Shown one piece after another: positions 13,301 to 25,790 of a stretch of DNA of 64,000 bases. The DNA is taken from assembly GCA_963978905.1 (NCBI GenBank), contig OZ022261.1, positions 6,697,992-6,761,991 of the forward strand. The letters run 5' to 3'. The notes beneath the pieces were generated by a model, which did not search any database, was not told the origin of the DNA, and was given only the letters and a program-made list of their open reading frames with translations. Position numbers and translations under genes: made by a program. The stretch is from Trichostrongylus colubriformis (lineage: Eukaryota; Nematoda; Chromadorea; Rhabditida; Trichostrongylidae). Position 1 is the first letter of the stretch, and each line of letters begins with the position of its first letter.

Positions 13301-16300
13301 ATTTTACCCGTCCGTGATCCCCTTGACTGAGAAATTAGCCTAGGTCTTCGTCCTTTACTTTCATACCCAACTACCCTTCCAAGCTGCTTGCAACTGCTCA
13401 ACTCAATTAAGTGGGTCCTTCCAACACTCCGGCACTCTTAACGGGTACCCCAACTTTCAGCGCCTCAAAGATAACCCATCTTTTTGCCTGTTGTGGCTTT
13501 ATCTTGGTTTCGACAAGTTTTTTCCCTTTTTTTGAAATAGTTACGTACCTAATAATATTCGGTGACATAATAATATTTGACGAAATGCATAATATTTTCG
13601 ATCTAAGTGCTACGTTATCGATTTGCAGTTAATATCGATAATCATGTTGGATCATGTGGTTTCTTCCCTATATATCCACATATCGGAGGTCTTTATCCCG
13701 TACGTCTCATTAAAGTCGATCAGGAGACCGGTGAACTCATTCGAGATGCGGTAAGGTTACTAAGACATTTCCATACTTTTTACAAAATATATGTCGTGTG
13801 TCATTGTAGAAAGGCCTGTGTATACCTTGTCGCCCTGGTGAACTCGGCGAAATGGTCGGTGTCATTAAGAAGAAGGATCTGTTGTTGAAGTTTGAAGGTT
13901 ACGTGGATAAAGGTGATACTCAGAAGAAAATCTATCGTGATGTGTTTGCGCATGGTGATCAGGTTAGATATATATTGTTATTCCACCGTTCGGAGATGGT
14001 AATCCATTAGTGTCGTATTGGTGTAAATTAATTGTGCCTAATAGTTGATAAAATTCAGGTCTTTGCCAGCGGTGATATTTTATATTGGGATAAATTAGGT
14101 TATTTATACTTCAAAGATCGAAGAGGTGACACGTTCAGGTATGTTTTGTTTGTTTCTGAATACTTTTTTTTTGTGAAAACAATATTTTTTTTTCTTCACT
14201 GTATGCTTACTAATTCGTACTATTTATTTTCCAATCTAACTACACACATGTGGAGCCTGCGTCGTACGCTGCGTCATGGCTTTGTAATCAATAGTGTCCC
14301 TTTCGCTGCGTTGTCTCAGTCATTAGATTTCGAATTTGCTTTATTACTTTTGAAGAGTTTTTTCTGGCACTCACCCCATATGGTGACGGATAACGACGCT
14401 GATGATTGTAGACGAAATGATGTGGTGTGATCCACGATCAACTATTCAACAGTCAAAGTGTGTACGGGAGCATTCTGTTATTTTTGATAGAAAACTATGT
14501 CAGGACACACGAATTGTGTCGCATGCGGACTACCCCAACGCGCACCACAATGCATTGCTACTTCCTTTGGCCGCGCAAAGAGCTCAACGATCTGATCTAG
14601 TTCGAGTATCTTGGCCTACACTTGGATGCCTAAATTTAGTTCGAAAATTAGTTAAGCTATCGCAGAGCTTGTCACTACCATGGAGAGTTTTACTAGGCTT
14701 TTGCTGTTTTACTGCTCTATATCAGCCTAAAAAAACACTACAGGCTTAGTGACATTTGTCCTCCAACGCTCCATATCACTCCTTATCAGTTGCTATCACC
14801 TGTGATCCCTACCGTTAGTGTTCTCCCACCCTCCACGAACAACAGCAGCTGCGAAATTTAACGCGAACTTCATGCGAACCAGCAGGGCCATTTCCGCGAT
14901 GCGACATGTGAATTTCGTGGCAAACAGACACGCACCCAGAGGCTAATGAGTTATGTATACCATGTTATATTGTATACTTATATAGTTTAACTTTCCAAGT
15001 TATTGTCTAATATATAGTAGAATAATCGGCGATACAATGGAGCTTTGTGAAATTCAGCAATGCCATTCAGATGGAAAGGAGAAAATGTGTCCACGACGGA
15101 GGTAGAGAGCATTTTACAACCGGTAATGAGTGTGGTTGATGCGACTGTGTACGGTGTTGAAGTAGGGAAGAATGAAGGGCGAGCTGGTATGGCTGCGATT
15201 GTTCTTGGCGACGATGTAAACGTTGAGGTGTGGATTGCTCTATAGACGCATGCATTTTGAAAATATTTCACTCCTGTTCAGGAATTTATGAATGAGATTG
15301 CCAAGAAATTGCGAGACAACCTAGCCAGCTATGCCATTCCTGTGTTCATTCGTCTCTGCAAGGAAGTTGATCGAACAGGTTCGTATTGAATTCGCCTTAC
15401 ACGTGCACTTTATTATGACAGGGGTGTGAAAATGTCATCAGGCTCCAGAACAGTATACAATTCAAAAAATTGCCGCGCAGTAACCCATGGTAATACGACA
15501 GATAATACAGCAAGAGACAATAAATGAAACAGGAAAATTTGCAATGGGCTTTATTATTAGGGGAAAATAGGGGGCCGTGTATTGTGGGACTGCAGCATTT
15601 CTTTAAAAAATTTCCTTTTATCTTACTTGAACATCACATAAGGCCCAAGCTCTCGAAAATCGATCTCGCTGATACTTACTTATACTGATATATCAAGGTA
15701 TATTCGTGAAAAACCGATAAAAAAGAATTTTCAAATTGAAAGGGAAAAAATAAAATGTATTCGAAGTCAGCTCATCGCCGTTACACTCCATAGCTGGTCG
15801 TTCGAGTAGAAGTCCAGGCGACACGCGTGGAGGGAGAGCAATTAAAGTCTTGAATTCCTTCTCGAGAATCGTTATTTTTATCGCAGGTGTAGAGATGGAA
15901 TCCAAATCCTGTTAAATTGTACTGGATGCCCTCTACGACGATCCCCTTCCCCCTTAAGTCTGAAGTCTAGGAGAAAAAAGATATGGCAGGAATTGTTGTA
16001 CAACCTAGTGCAATTCTGACGAGTGCGGTAGTTGGAGTACCAGCCGAAGACGTGATTGAGGTAGGACTTGAGAGGCGCTGGAAGAGGGGTACTTGAGGAG
16101 AGCAGAGTTGGGAACGTTGTTCTCTGTGAATGATAAGGCCAGCAATAGGAAGCAACTTGCGGCGAAATTCCCATTGAAAAACGCGACTTTGATGTCTTTA
16201 TAGCGATTCACTTAGAATTGCACGGCTTTACTGATCGCGTTGTTGCGAGGGCGGAGCACTATTCGCGACTGACTCGTAAAGCTCCTCTTCATCTGCATCT

Positions 16301-19273
16301 AACCTTCAGCAGCTAGTGATGCAGAGGGGACGCAAGGAAAGGAGCGAGAAGGGGTCCTATGTCTCGATTTTTGGCCGTTTCATCCACTTCTCTCTCTCCT
16401 GTTGCACTGCTTAGCGGCTCCATGTTCATATATCACGATCGGCTGACAAATGAGGAGCGGTTTGCACTTAGCTATCATTCTATATAGATCTAGCGCGATT
16501 AACGAAGAAATTATGCCGAAGACCGGCGCGATTATCTGTGCGTGAAATAGCCCTTTCTTACTTTTTTTACTGCTAGCAATGTTTTCGTGAGCTCTCCTTA
16601 CAGTAATTTCGAATTATCCCTGGGATACACAAAGGGTTCAAGGGCGGACGGAGCTTCATTTTCCTACCGTGACTTTGCACTCTTTCCTTTTCCCCACCCT
16701 TTTTACTTGTCTGATTCTGTCTTTCTCAGTTAATCATTCAAATAATAGATCAATTCAAGGCTATTGCAGAAATTGATGTAAGGTAAAATTGTGGTTACCC
16801 ATATCCATTGCAGTTGAATGCCTTTTCTACTTCTTTCCCGAGTTTTAAAACCCTTTTCTCAACTACTAATTTATCGTTCGTCGATTTTTGTTGATTTCTA
16901 AATTGATTTCACTGCACCTCTTTGGTATCTGTCAACCCGTTCGAGGCTTTACTATACTCCCATCGTAAATCCTCATCATAACTGGGTCCGGAGCACTAGA
17001 ACTTGTTCTACACATTGCACCCTTGCTGTACGGATAGTTCTTTCTCACAATAATCACTCAACATTTCGTGCTCCGTCATGTGAAAATGTCAATCGTTTAA
17101 CTCCTCACTGCACGTAAAGTTATACTTGCATGCATGAGCTCAGATACCTCTGTATGCATGTGCACTCATTAATCCGTTTCCATCGTCTCTCTTTCTTGTG
17201 GCCTGACCCTCCTCTGGTCCATTTATGTCCTGTACCCCTTATGAGGGAAATGCGCAGTACGAACATGGTATCAGCTGTGCGCATGCTGCATGTTAACTAT
17301 GTTAACCGATGTGTGTCCCCCGGTCCTGGTGATTCTGAAGTTTTATTGTGCTTTGATTAACTGAGAAACGCGGATGTATCTTAGGTTAGGATTTCGTACC
17401 ACGGCGCTCGGGCTAGGAGTACGTATAATACATAATTGGTTCTGGTGATTACGGCAGCTGGCGCATATCACTCGCACTCACGCCGACGCCACGGTTCGAA
17501 ATTTTGACGCAAAGATCAGGGTGTGACTTTGTCTTCATCAATCTCTGAGGCTCCTCAGTGGGGTATAAGCCATTAGGACAGGAAATTCGCGAGGTCATTT
17601 TCAGAGTGCTACGTGAGGTGCGAGCTATGGGCGCCATATTGGTTGAGGTCTGAATCGATTACACCGAGAATGAGGCATAAAGCACCGTCATAGCTGCAGG
17701 ACCCATCCGACGTGCATAGCTCGCACCATCGCGTCGCACGCTAACCCGCAAAGCGAATTTTCTGTCCTAATGACATGCACCCTCCACAGTGAGATAGGGT
17801 TGGCGAAAAAAAGTGTGGTGTCGTGATAAGTGTATGAAGTGTCTGAAAGGGAGGGGTTCACAGAGGGTTGGATTTGAGAGAGGGAATCGAATGAAAGGAA
17901 AATACGTTAGGAAGGTGGTGAATAAAAAAGAAAGGGAGGAGAATAGAAGGCTAAATGAAATGGGAATCAACTGAAAAAAGGGGCCCGAAGAAATGAAATT
18001 GCTAGGTTTGGCACGTAGTGAGTGAAGAAGTGAGTGAAGATTATGTCAGTGAAATGGCCATGGAGCAGCGAATGAATAAAGGAAGGAGCAAATGGTGTTG
18101 TACCATGAAAGAGAGATATTAAACCGAATTTGTGGCTGTGCTTAATTCACACTAATTTGCAAACTGAGTGTAACTAAAGCTTTGCTAGCACATTACTACG
18201 GAAATAGAAAGTGTTGATATTACTACGTACTGAAACCACAAAGGAATAACCATCGTATTTTGTGTCCATGAAGAAAAGGTGTCGCGTAGCATCCCGAAGG
18301 GTTGTTAGTTGTAAGGTATGAAGAATGAGCTGTCTGGTAACACTTAGAGATAAATGTAATTCAGTTTGGCAGGGCATTGAGGCTCTGATAGAGCTGAAGG
18401 TGAAGGCAGGGGAAGTGTTGTAGTAGGGGCTCCATGATGGAGATGTGCGTGCCGTAATTGCGATATAGCACTAGGGCATGTGCCATAGTAAAGCTCTATC
18501 GAAGGTTCCCAATTACAGTAGGGCGATGCTGACCAAAAGAGAGTTCTTTGGAAGAGAACTCATTGAGCTTTTGTTGCGAAAGACTAGGTAAGCCAGGGAA
18601 AGGTTGGAATCATGCTGATGCAAAAAGAAATACGAATTGACAATGTTTCATATTGCCCTTGTTCACAAACTTAACTGTTTTCCATCTAATTGCTCTGATA
18701 CTAATTTCACCGGTTAGCTGGTGAACATTTAAGCTCGGGAATATGGGCTATTTAAAACACAGTTGAAGCGAAGCAGTGTCAAGAGAAAATATGAGAAATC
18801 GTATTTGCTTTCATTTCATGGATTTTTACAATTTCTCATCACTTATGTAGATCTCTGTTTGTGTCATTTCATTTCTACGTGCCATATCCGTTGAGCTGGG
18901 GTCTTGAAAAGTTGTAAGGGAAAGCATTCAGGGAGGTAAAACCATAGACGAGTTCGAGAGGTGTGGTGACCAGGGAATGTGCGCGGTGGGAGGTGTGAGA
19001 AGTCAATCCTTACTGAAGCCCTCTTCCACTTTGAAGACGCCTAACTTGTAATTTGATATGACCATGTCCTATGATTGACAGACCGCCTACTAACTTGAAA
19101 TATGTTCAGCCACGTTCAAACTGAAAAAGTTGGATCTACAGAAGCAAGGCTTCGATTTGAAGCTATGCAAAGGAGATCCGGTGTACTATTGGAACTCATC
19201 AATCAAGGGTTATTCGTTGTTGGATGCTCAAATGCAAAAGGATATTGAGACAGGTGTATACAATCGTATCTGA
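7309..19273 (+). CDS. acs-22: Long-chain fatty acid transport protein / very-long-chain acyl-CoA synthetase (FATP, SLC27 family)
   Basis: Sixteen exons join in phase: 7309-7478, 8065-8152, 8226-8333, 8543-8629, 8751-8862, 9743-9895, 10829-10898, 11387-11490, 12514-12640, 12729-12892, 13629-13750, 13810-13962, 14059-14138, 15071-15227, 15282-15378, 19110-19273. All inner introns are GT-AG. The product is 651 residues, against about 640 for FATP4. A hydrophobic N-terminal segment is followed by TIRRD, as in vertebrate FATP4. The AMP-binding loop [10 protein letters not shown] lies near residues 246-255, LYGSTEGN near 384-391, the SGD motif at 490-492, and the FATP signature [17 protein letters not shown] near 509-524. 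The family couples fatty-acid uptake to CoA activation at ER or plasma membrane; C. elegans ACS-20/ACS-22 support cuticle or gut barrier lipids. The ATG chosen is the first in frame after the predicted acceptor. No catalytic motif is missing. The symbol is by likeness; acs-20 versus acs-22 cannot be settled here. Confidence 0.95.
11625..12140. mobile_element. Tc1/mariner-type palindromic MITE inside FATP intron 8
   Basis: The ends begin CAGTAGCGGTCAAAA and finish in the matching inverted form ending GGCTACTG, followed by TA. The inverted arms run inward for more than 100 bases: 11625-11770 pairs with 11996-12140, including the stretch around GGTGCAGGGTG / CACCCTGCACC. It has no coding capacity. 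It shares its outer CAGTAGC motif with the element at 40965-41471. It sits wholly in the intron 11491-12513, so the transcript should tolerate it. Confidence 0.75.
14765..14945 (+). repeat. Diverged single unit of the 144-bp satellite in FATP intron 13
   Basis: The stretch CTCCTTATCAGTTGCTATCAC near 14774 and GACATGTGAATTTC near 14902 line up in order with the tandem units at 32745-33175, and the unit is followed by an acagac-type tail (AAACAGACACGC). The alignment is by eye and clearly diverged. Confidence 0.45.
15379..19109 (+). other. FATP intron 15 (3.7 kb)
   Basis: This is by far the longest intron of the gene and separates the last 54 codons from the rest. No nested gene was recognised on either strand. 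It contains the inverted repeat at 17561-17782 and otherwise AT-rich or weakly purine-rich sequence (17780-18100). Confidence 0.7.
17561..17782. mobile_element. Short palindromic MITE-like element in FATP intron 15
   Basis: The left end (gggtataagccattaggaca, then ggaaattcgc) is matched in inverted form by gcgaattttctgtcctaatg...caccc at the right end. A second inner pair is gtgcgagctatg / catagctcgcac. No open frame and no clear target duplication were found. Confidence 0.55.
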
Positions 19274-19960
19274 AATGTGTTGTACAATGCAGGAACGGAT
19301 ACCTTACTCACTTACCTCCATGTGTTGTGATACGGTTACAGTGTGTGTTATTGTTCTTTAGGAGTTTGATTTATTTACGTTTTATTTGCATTGAGATGCA
19401 TGGCTAATAGTTCATGTGCCTTCTTTGTAGCACAGCCGTCATTTCATTCATTCATATTTCATCCTCATATTCATTCATCCAATCAATCATCTTTCAAATA
19501 TTCATTCATTTAATCAATCATCAACTGATCCCTTCAATCATTGATTATTTTCTATATAGATGGTATTCGGTTTTGAACCGCCCCACGGTGCCATTCCTGC
19601 TTACATTCCGTGCCTTAATAAGTGATTGCTCATCATATACTACTTTATTATCATCGATTCGTAGTACAACAGCGTTTTAGCGGTTAGTGCAATGGATTTC
19701 TTTCTTTTTCGTCTATCTATTCCTTGTTCTCTAAAGAAATAGTCACAATTGACATTGCCTTAAGACAGCGGTGATCCCTAATTGTGTTAATATGTTTTTG
19801 TGGCCTTATTGAAGTACTTGAGGACATTCAGGAGTTTTAATGAAGCATTTTTTTCTGAAGACCTGTGCATCGGTTTCTATTCTTCCACGGTGGCATTCCC
19901 TGATGATACAAGGGTGCTTTAACGCTAGTATTGTGTTTCTCTCATTTATCTTACGATAGT
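19274..19960 (+). other. 3' flank of FATP with an ATTC-rich simple repeat
   Basis: No AATAAA follows the stop codon closely. At 19438-19545 the strand is built from degenerate CATT/ATTCATTCA units. Nothing else was recognised before the mariner end at about 19961. Confidence 0.5.
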
Positions 19961-21212
19961 TTTGGTTGTCGCAAAAAAGTGTAATCGTTCAAACCCCAAC
20001 TTCAGCTTAGCCGATATAAACTTCATTGATCGAGATGGAAACCACTAGTATAAGTACATTCTAGACAACGAGAAACACTTTTATTTGTGCCGCTAGCGTA
20101 GAAGTTCGAGGCTCTTTAGGCGATAAATCGGCGAAGGCGTTTTTTGGCACCCACTTAAAGGAATCGTCCACGGAAAGTGAGTTTTTGTCTTACCCATATG
20201 TTTATGTTGTATTTGCCTAATGTTGGCCTCATGCAAAATTTCACGCGAAAAAATGTGAATCTGGCTGAGATACAGCACCACAAAGTGCGTCCAGGTAGAC
20301 GAGGCCTCCGTGTAAAAGCCTCGTCCCGTCGTCCGCCTTGGTCGGAGACGCATTGTAGGAACAGATGGTTACGTAAACAGTCCCACTATCCGTTCCCAGC
20401 GGCGACGGACGACGGGACGAGGCTTTTACACGGAGGCCCCGCCCACCTGGACGCACTTTGTGGTGCTGTATCTCAGCCAGATTCACATTTTTTCGCGTGA
20501 AATTTTGTATGAGGCCAACATTAGGAAGATACAACATAAACATATGGGTAACACAAAAACTCATTTTCCGTGGACGATTTAATCTTTGAAGCGTTTCTCG
20601 TGCAGGAAGTTGTCCAGATGCTTGGGAAGAGGTAGTCGGTGGGCGAGAGGCTCGATGAGTATGGTCGATGAGGTAGAGTCTCGTAGCCCAGTTCGTTCAA
20701 CTTTTGCAGGGCAGGTTGTGCACAGGAGAAAACTGACCCCTTCATGTTGACCAATCTCGGGCACATACGTCAGGGCTCTAAAAGCATTCGTCGATTAGTT
20801 GGCAGTTCTTCACTGCCGTAAACGTTTTGCCTCGATTCAGATAGCTGTAAGATAGCTGTGATGGATGAGATTGGCTGCAAACCACCAGACAAGCATGGGG
20901 CTCATCCTTCGGGCTGGTATTTCCAGAGCGAAACTTTTGCTCAGTACACCGTGGACTCCTTGACATTTACCTCGCCCCAATCTTCGTCAGTGATTCGTGC
21001 TGTTTCCGCTGCACTGTGCCAAGAAATACTGCGAGAATCACGTCTTCACATCCGCAATTTAAATCTAAATTATTGACAGAAAACAAAGCTTTATAATAAA
21101 TTTTAGACAAATATTTTTAAAAGAGCGCGAATAAGCTCTCGAATGGCATACAACACCTTACATTAAAATTGCGCTGATTGTCAAATAACTGGCTTTTTTT
21201 GCAACAACCAAT
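19961..21212 (-). pseudogene. Decayed mariner element, transposase on the minus strand, split by a MITE
   Basis: Inverted ends are visible: GGTTGTCGCAAAAAAGTG at 19963 and, on the other strand, TATTGGTTGTTGCAAAAAAA at about 21212. Between them the minus strand reads, over several frames, fragments of a mariner transposase: SYLNRGKTFTAVKNCQLIDE near 20790-20860, ALQKLNELGYETLPHRPYS near 20650-20710, and, beyond the inserted MITE, RASNFYASGTNKSVSRCLEC near 20050-20110. PYS...SPTDY carries the region of the last catalytic Asp. Frameshifts, stops and a missing N-terminal half show that it is dead. Without the inserted MITE it would be about 0.82 kb, against roughly 1.3 kb for complete mariners. 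Confidence 0.85.
20155..20582. mobile_element. Palindromic TTAA MITE (family A), complete copy 1, inserted in the mariner
   Basis: TTAA plus AGGAATCGTCC at the left and GGACGATTTAA at the right frame a near-perfect palindrome with arms of about 190 bases and a short centre. The right end lacks three bases of the usual GGACGATTCCTTTAA. The mariner reading frame is broken exactly here and resumes on the far side, so this element jumped into the mariner. Both strands carry the same short ATG-led frame because the arms mirror each other; this is not evidence for a protein. Confidence 0.9.
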
Positions 21213-21287
21213 AGTTTGCCATCGTGCACTGTACAGTCGCAGGCATGGACCAAGCTGCGGCGTATCACTAAGTCACATTTCGCAACA

Positions 21288-21440
21288 CGGCATGCAATGC
21301 GATGCGTGCGAGCTTTGGGGGCCGCATGTAGTTGGGTCTCAAAGCGATTATAGCACTCCCCACCTCATTATGAACCTGATCGCTTATGGACCGAATACAC
21401 AGGGGCCCCACCTCGCACGTAGCGCGCTGCACGCAGGGTT
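21288..21440. repeat. Imperfect inverted repeat (MITE candidate)
   Basis: The left arm (21288-21355, with gtgcgagctttgggggcc and aaagcgatta) is mirrored by the right arm (21379-21440, with gatcgctta and ggggccccacctcgcac). The match is partial and no target duplication was found. Confidence 0.4.
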
Positions 21441-21608
21441 GCAAAATCCTCTCTAGCGATGCATACACATTGTCTGCAGGCATTCTCGTAAATATTGAGC
21501 ACCCTGGCCACGCCACTGGTCGTGGTCGTAGGGACAACAGCTACAGTGAAACTATAGCTTTCAGCATGCAAGGCAGTGTGAGGCCAACCCTACTAGCACT
21601 GAAAGAAT

Positions 21609-22489
21609 TAAGTTGTACCGAAAGTCTTGTAAAATTTTTTTCGATCATAACTTCTTCTTAATGTTTCTTCCAATGAACGACGAATAGGCAACAGTGTATT
21701 GACCATTGTTATCGACAACACTCTGCCACCTTATAGGTAGATCGTTTATTCTCTCCCAGAACTTCTCCTGGGTTCTGAGAGTCGAAGGAGTTAGTGGTCG
21801 CCTTTGCAAGCAAGTCATAATCAACGAATTTCCTCTTGATTAGGAAGGATTTCAGAGGATGGGCAAGGTGATAGCCAGAAGGAGCATTGTTTGGAGAGTA
21901 TGGCGGGTGGGGCAGGACGTCCCAACCGAGCTCCTACAGCTTGGCCTGAGTGCGCTTTTCGACGTGAGCACGAGCGTCGCGATGAAGGAGAATGACCGCG
22001 GACCTTCTCCGGCGCTTTACTCGAACAGCGATGGTGAGCTGCTGAAGCTAGCGGGTGTATACGGCAGCGATAACTGCATCGCCTTGTACCAGCAGCTCGT
22101 GAAAAGGCATTCCTTCCGTGTCCCAGGAGCAGCACAGTCCCAAGGTGGTCTGCCTTCCTTGTCAATCTCGCCGTTGCTGAAGCTGACGACCAGCGGCGCA
22201 CGGTCTCGTAGCTCACAAATCCCTTGCCCAATGCAGCGTTGAGGAGTCGCAAGCTTCCGTCGCTTCGCTGCCGCGAAACCACCCACACTAGACAACACCG
22301 CGTGTTTGGTGGATATCGACTACGGCATCGTAGCTTTCTCCACAGAATCTGGTGGGTCAATATATACTTTGCTAGAAAGCTCAGAAAATGTCCTACCATA
22401 TTCTTGAACCGCCTAGATCTGTCTCGGAGTGAACAAGAGTTATTGATGTTTTAGGAAGAATCCTACAAGCCTTTTGGTACATCCTAATA
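21609..22489 (-). pseudogene. Decayed second mariner element
   Basis: Left end TTAAGTTGTACCGAAAGTC at 21609 and right end read on the minus strand as TTAGGATGTACCAAAAGGC at 22489 form terminal inverted repeats next to TA. On the minus strand the helix-turn-helix part (GKGFVSYETVRRW, 22200-22240) and the C-terminal catalytic part (ELGWDVLPHPPYSP, then YHLAHPLKSFL, 21840-21945) of a mariner transposase are seen in different frames. The middle, with the first two catalytic Asp regions, is largely gone. It belongs to a different mariner lineage from the neighbour at 19961. Confidence 0.85.
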
Positions 22490-23029
22490 CATCTTTCTCT
22501 CCGCAACCAAGCTCACGTCCGTTGAAGAGCCCTCGATAGGGTCGTACTAGCGTTGGAGATGGCAACCTGGCTCATGTGTCCGTCGAGGAAATCTCGGCGC
22601 CGTCGTATTAAGTGTTGGAGAAGGGAGCATGTTTTTTTTAAAAAAATTTCTTCGACAAATTCAACACCATCGCACTTTTGAGGAGTATTGATGCGTTGCT
22701 TAGGAAATTTTGGCCGATTGGTCATCTTTGAAAAAGTCGTCAATCGAATCATAAATACTTAAGGTAGCAGTGGTATGTTTCCTGTTATTGGAGGTGCCAA
22801 CCATGAGCTGCTTGAGATAGTGCGTACTATATTATATGTTCTTGATGGGCAAATATGATATAAAAACAAAGCTAGAGATCACCTCGAGAGCCATGTGATG
22901 GGTGCTAACGACTTTTATTTGGAACTCCGACTACGAGTAACGCTGGTATCGCGTTCGCATATAGCTGATCCACATAGCTCCGATCAATATCGCAGTAGTA
23001 CCATGTGTCCGTGAAAAAGTTCGCCCTAA
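22490..23029. other. Spacer between mariner and LINE
   Basis: No gene or known element was recognised. A minus-strand open frame at 22513-22752 has no family features. Confidence 0.4.
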
Positions 23030-25790
23030 TTTTTTTGTCGACGGACGACCAAATAGTTTTCCTACTTCTGTTGACACGCCGTCTACGAGACTGGAGAAGA
23101 ACTGTTCTTGGAGCTTGTGACAGGACAGGCGTGGCAGTGTGGGCGTTTTCGTCAACGCGCACTTGACCATGAACGTCGATTCGCACGAAAATCTGACAAC
23201 TCGAATCGGACGTTTGCTATTGAAAAGATGTGGATCAATCCCGGCCTGGACCATCTTCGTCGCCTACGCACCAACATCAAGCTACGACGAGCTGCGGATG
23301 AGCTTGACGCATTTTATGTGGAATTGGAAAAGTTCTATAAGGAAGGCCTTACCTTCTTCAAGGTCATCGTCGGTGATTTCAACGCTAAGATCGCCCCCAG
23401 AAGAACGGACTATGAGCTTCGTTGGAATGGAATGAGAAGGGTGAAAGGCTGTGAAATTATTATGTCGATCAACTCCATCCATGACAACTCACAGTTCCAG
23501 AAGCGCTCTCACCTACGATGGACTTGGGAGTCACCCGGTGGACATTTCTATAGTGAGGTCGATCGAGTTATCTTCAATCGAAGGTTATGCTTGTCCGACG
23601 TCGCTGTTGTTCCGAGTTCTATAGGGATCAGACCATCGACTCATCCACGCCAAATTCCTCTTTTCGATACGTGAAGAGAGAGCCGCGAAATACAAGGAGC
23701 GAGGACCCAAGACAGTCATCAACTGGGAACACGTTTATCTCGCAGCTGTATGGGAGGACTCCGTTGCCGGAAACATCGACGACGAGTACAACCGTCTCGT
23801 CGAGCACCTCCACGATAGTGCCAGGAGAGCAGAGAGTTTTAAAGTCACCAAGAGGCGGCTCTCTTCAGAAACTCTCAAGCTGGTACGCCAACGTGGAGCC
23901 GCACGAGCCGCAGGCGGTTACCAACTGACGTCTGAACTTGCGAAGCAGAGAGGCGATAAAAGGAGATCCCATGGAGAGAGGAGCAGCAGTGCTGGCTGAA
24001 GCAGCAGAGGCTGGGAGGAGCATCCGCAATGCCCCCCGATGTTTTGCCAGTTTATAAGACCAAAATGACCGGTCTCCGGCGTCCAGACGGTGCAGTTACT
24101 CTCTCCCTATGGGCAATGGAGAAGGTCATTCACGACTTCTACTCGGATCTCTTCGATAGTCGATAGCCATGTTCATTTGCCTAGGAGCAATCTGAAGCAG
24201 GATGGATATGTCGTTCTATCAGTTCTCCCTTGCGGAGTCCGACACGCCATTTCGTCAGTGTAGAATGGTACAGCAGCGAGCCCTGACCGGATGAGACCGG
24301 AACATCTGAAGAATCTCCCGCCAGTTATCGTTAAAGCGCTGGCGCGACTGTTCACACGCTACCTGTCGGAATGCAAGGTCCCCACCTCATGAAAAACCAG
24401 CAGGATTGTGTTGCTGTATAAGAAGGAAGACCCACACGACACTGGCAGTTATCGTCCAATCTGCCTGCTGTCTGTGGTCTACAAGCTCTTCTCGTGTCAT
24501 CTTGAATAGGACTGGTAGAACTTTAGACGAAGGACAGCCAAGCGAGCATGCAGGGTTTCGGAGAGGGTTCAGTACAGTCGATCACATCGACACGGTCGCT
24601 AGGCTCATTGAAGTGTCGCGGGAGTACAAGATGCCGTTACGTCTCACATTCATCGATTTGAAGAAATCCTTCGACTCCGTTGAGACAGGGGCGGGTATCA
24701 AAGCCCTGGAAAACCAGGATGTGCTTACTCAGTACATAAGAGTGCTTCGTGAGCTCTACAACAACATCACGACCAGGATCTCGCCATTCTACAAGGAAGT
24801 CATCATCGACGTGAAGAAAGGGGTCCGACAAGGCGACATCATCTCGCCAAAACTTTCCAGCGCCGCTCTTGAGAACGTCATGCGTCGATTGGAATGGGAA
24901 GACATGGGAGTAAGGTTAATGGCTGGCATCTACATCAACGTTGCGCTGACGACACCGTGCTTACAGCACCGGCAATCCAGCAAGCGGAACGGATGCTAGC
25001 CGATTTCGACTGCGAGTGTGGAAAGATCGGTCAGCAACTGGACCTGACAAAGACGATGTTCATGAGAAACGGATCGGTACCTGACGTCCCATTCACGGTC
25101 AACGGAACGAACATCACCGAATGCTTCAGCTATGTGTGCCTAGGTCGGGAAGTCAATATGATGGACGACTTAGCACCCGAGCTGAGCAGGAGGAAAGAGC
25201 GGCTTGGATAGCCATCATGACCATCGAGGGAGTAATGAAGAAGACGAAGAACATCCGGCTCCGCGCCCATCTCTTCGATTCCGCGGTCCTTCCTGCCCTA
25301 ACATACGCCTCAGAGACTTGGACTCTACGTAAGCAGGAGGAGCATGCGGCGGCGTCATCCAACGCGCCAGTGAAAGGACGATGCTCGAAGTATCCCGATA
25401 CACGCAAGTGCAGAGGGGAATCCGGAGTTCCGAACTCCGTCGTCGATCAAAGATCGGGGACGCCGTCGTATTTGCCAAGGAATCGAAGATTAGATGGGCC
25501 GGACACGTCATGTGATATCGCGATGACCATTGGACCAGAGCGGTTACCGACTGGATCCCTCGGGACGTCAAACGAACACCTGGACGACCGCCGGCCCGAT
25601 GGTCAGACTTCTTCACGAAATCTTCACGAAAGCTCTGCGCGAAGGAAATGAGATGCTTCGTGTCTCTGGAGCCACAATGGTTCACTGAACTGCTTTGGCT
25701 CGCGACAGGGAGGAATGGAGACGTTGCTAGCGCCCGTTCGAGACTCTCAATGAGCAACGGGACGACAGGTGATACAGGTGGTACCTCTGT
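23030..25790 (+). pseudogene. Decayed RTE-type non-LTR retrotransposon (endonuclease plus reverse transcriptase)
   Basis: Reading several plus frames in order gives the tail of an apurinic-type endonuclease (VGDFNAK near 23370, WTWESPGG near 23520), a linker, and a reverse transcriptase: AGFRRGFSTVDHI near 24550, motif A LTFIDLKKSFDSVE near 24640-24680, motif B GVRQGDIISPK near 24820-24850, and motif C as CADD at 24942-24953 where FADD or YADD is usual. The C-terminal part follows (LPALTYASETWTLRKQ near 25290, then GRPPARWSDFF in another frame near 25580-25610). At least four frameshifts and several stops make it inactive. The 5' part of the endonuclease is missing or unrecognisable; the 3' boundary is set only roughly. 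The lineage call rests on motif order and the C-terminal signature. Confidence 0.9.

Noticed and set aside
20177..20564. ATG-led frames on both strands with the same peptide (MSFCVTHMFMLYLPNVGLMQ type), repeated near 37374, 47487 and 50903
   Set aside because: They are mirror images caused by the palindromic arms of family A; no codon-level constraint or promoter is visible.
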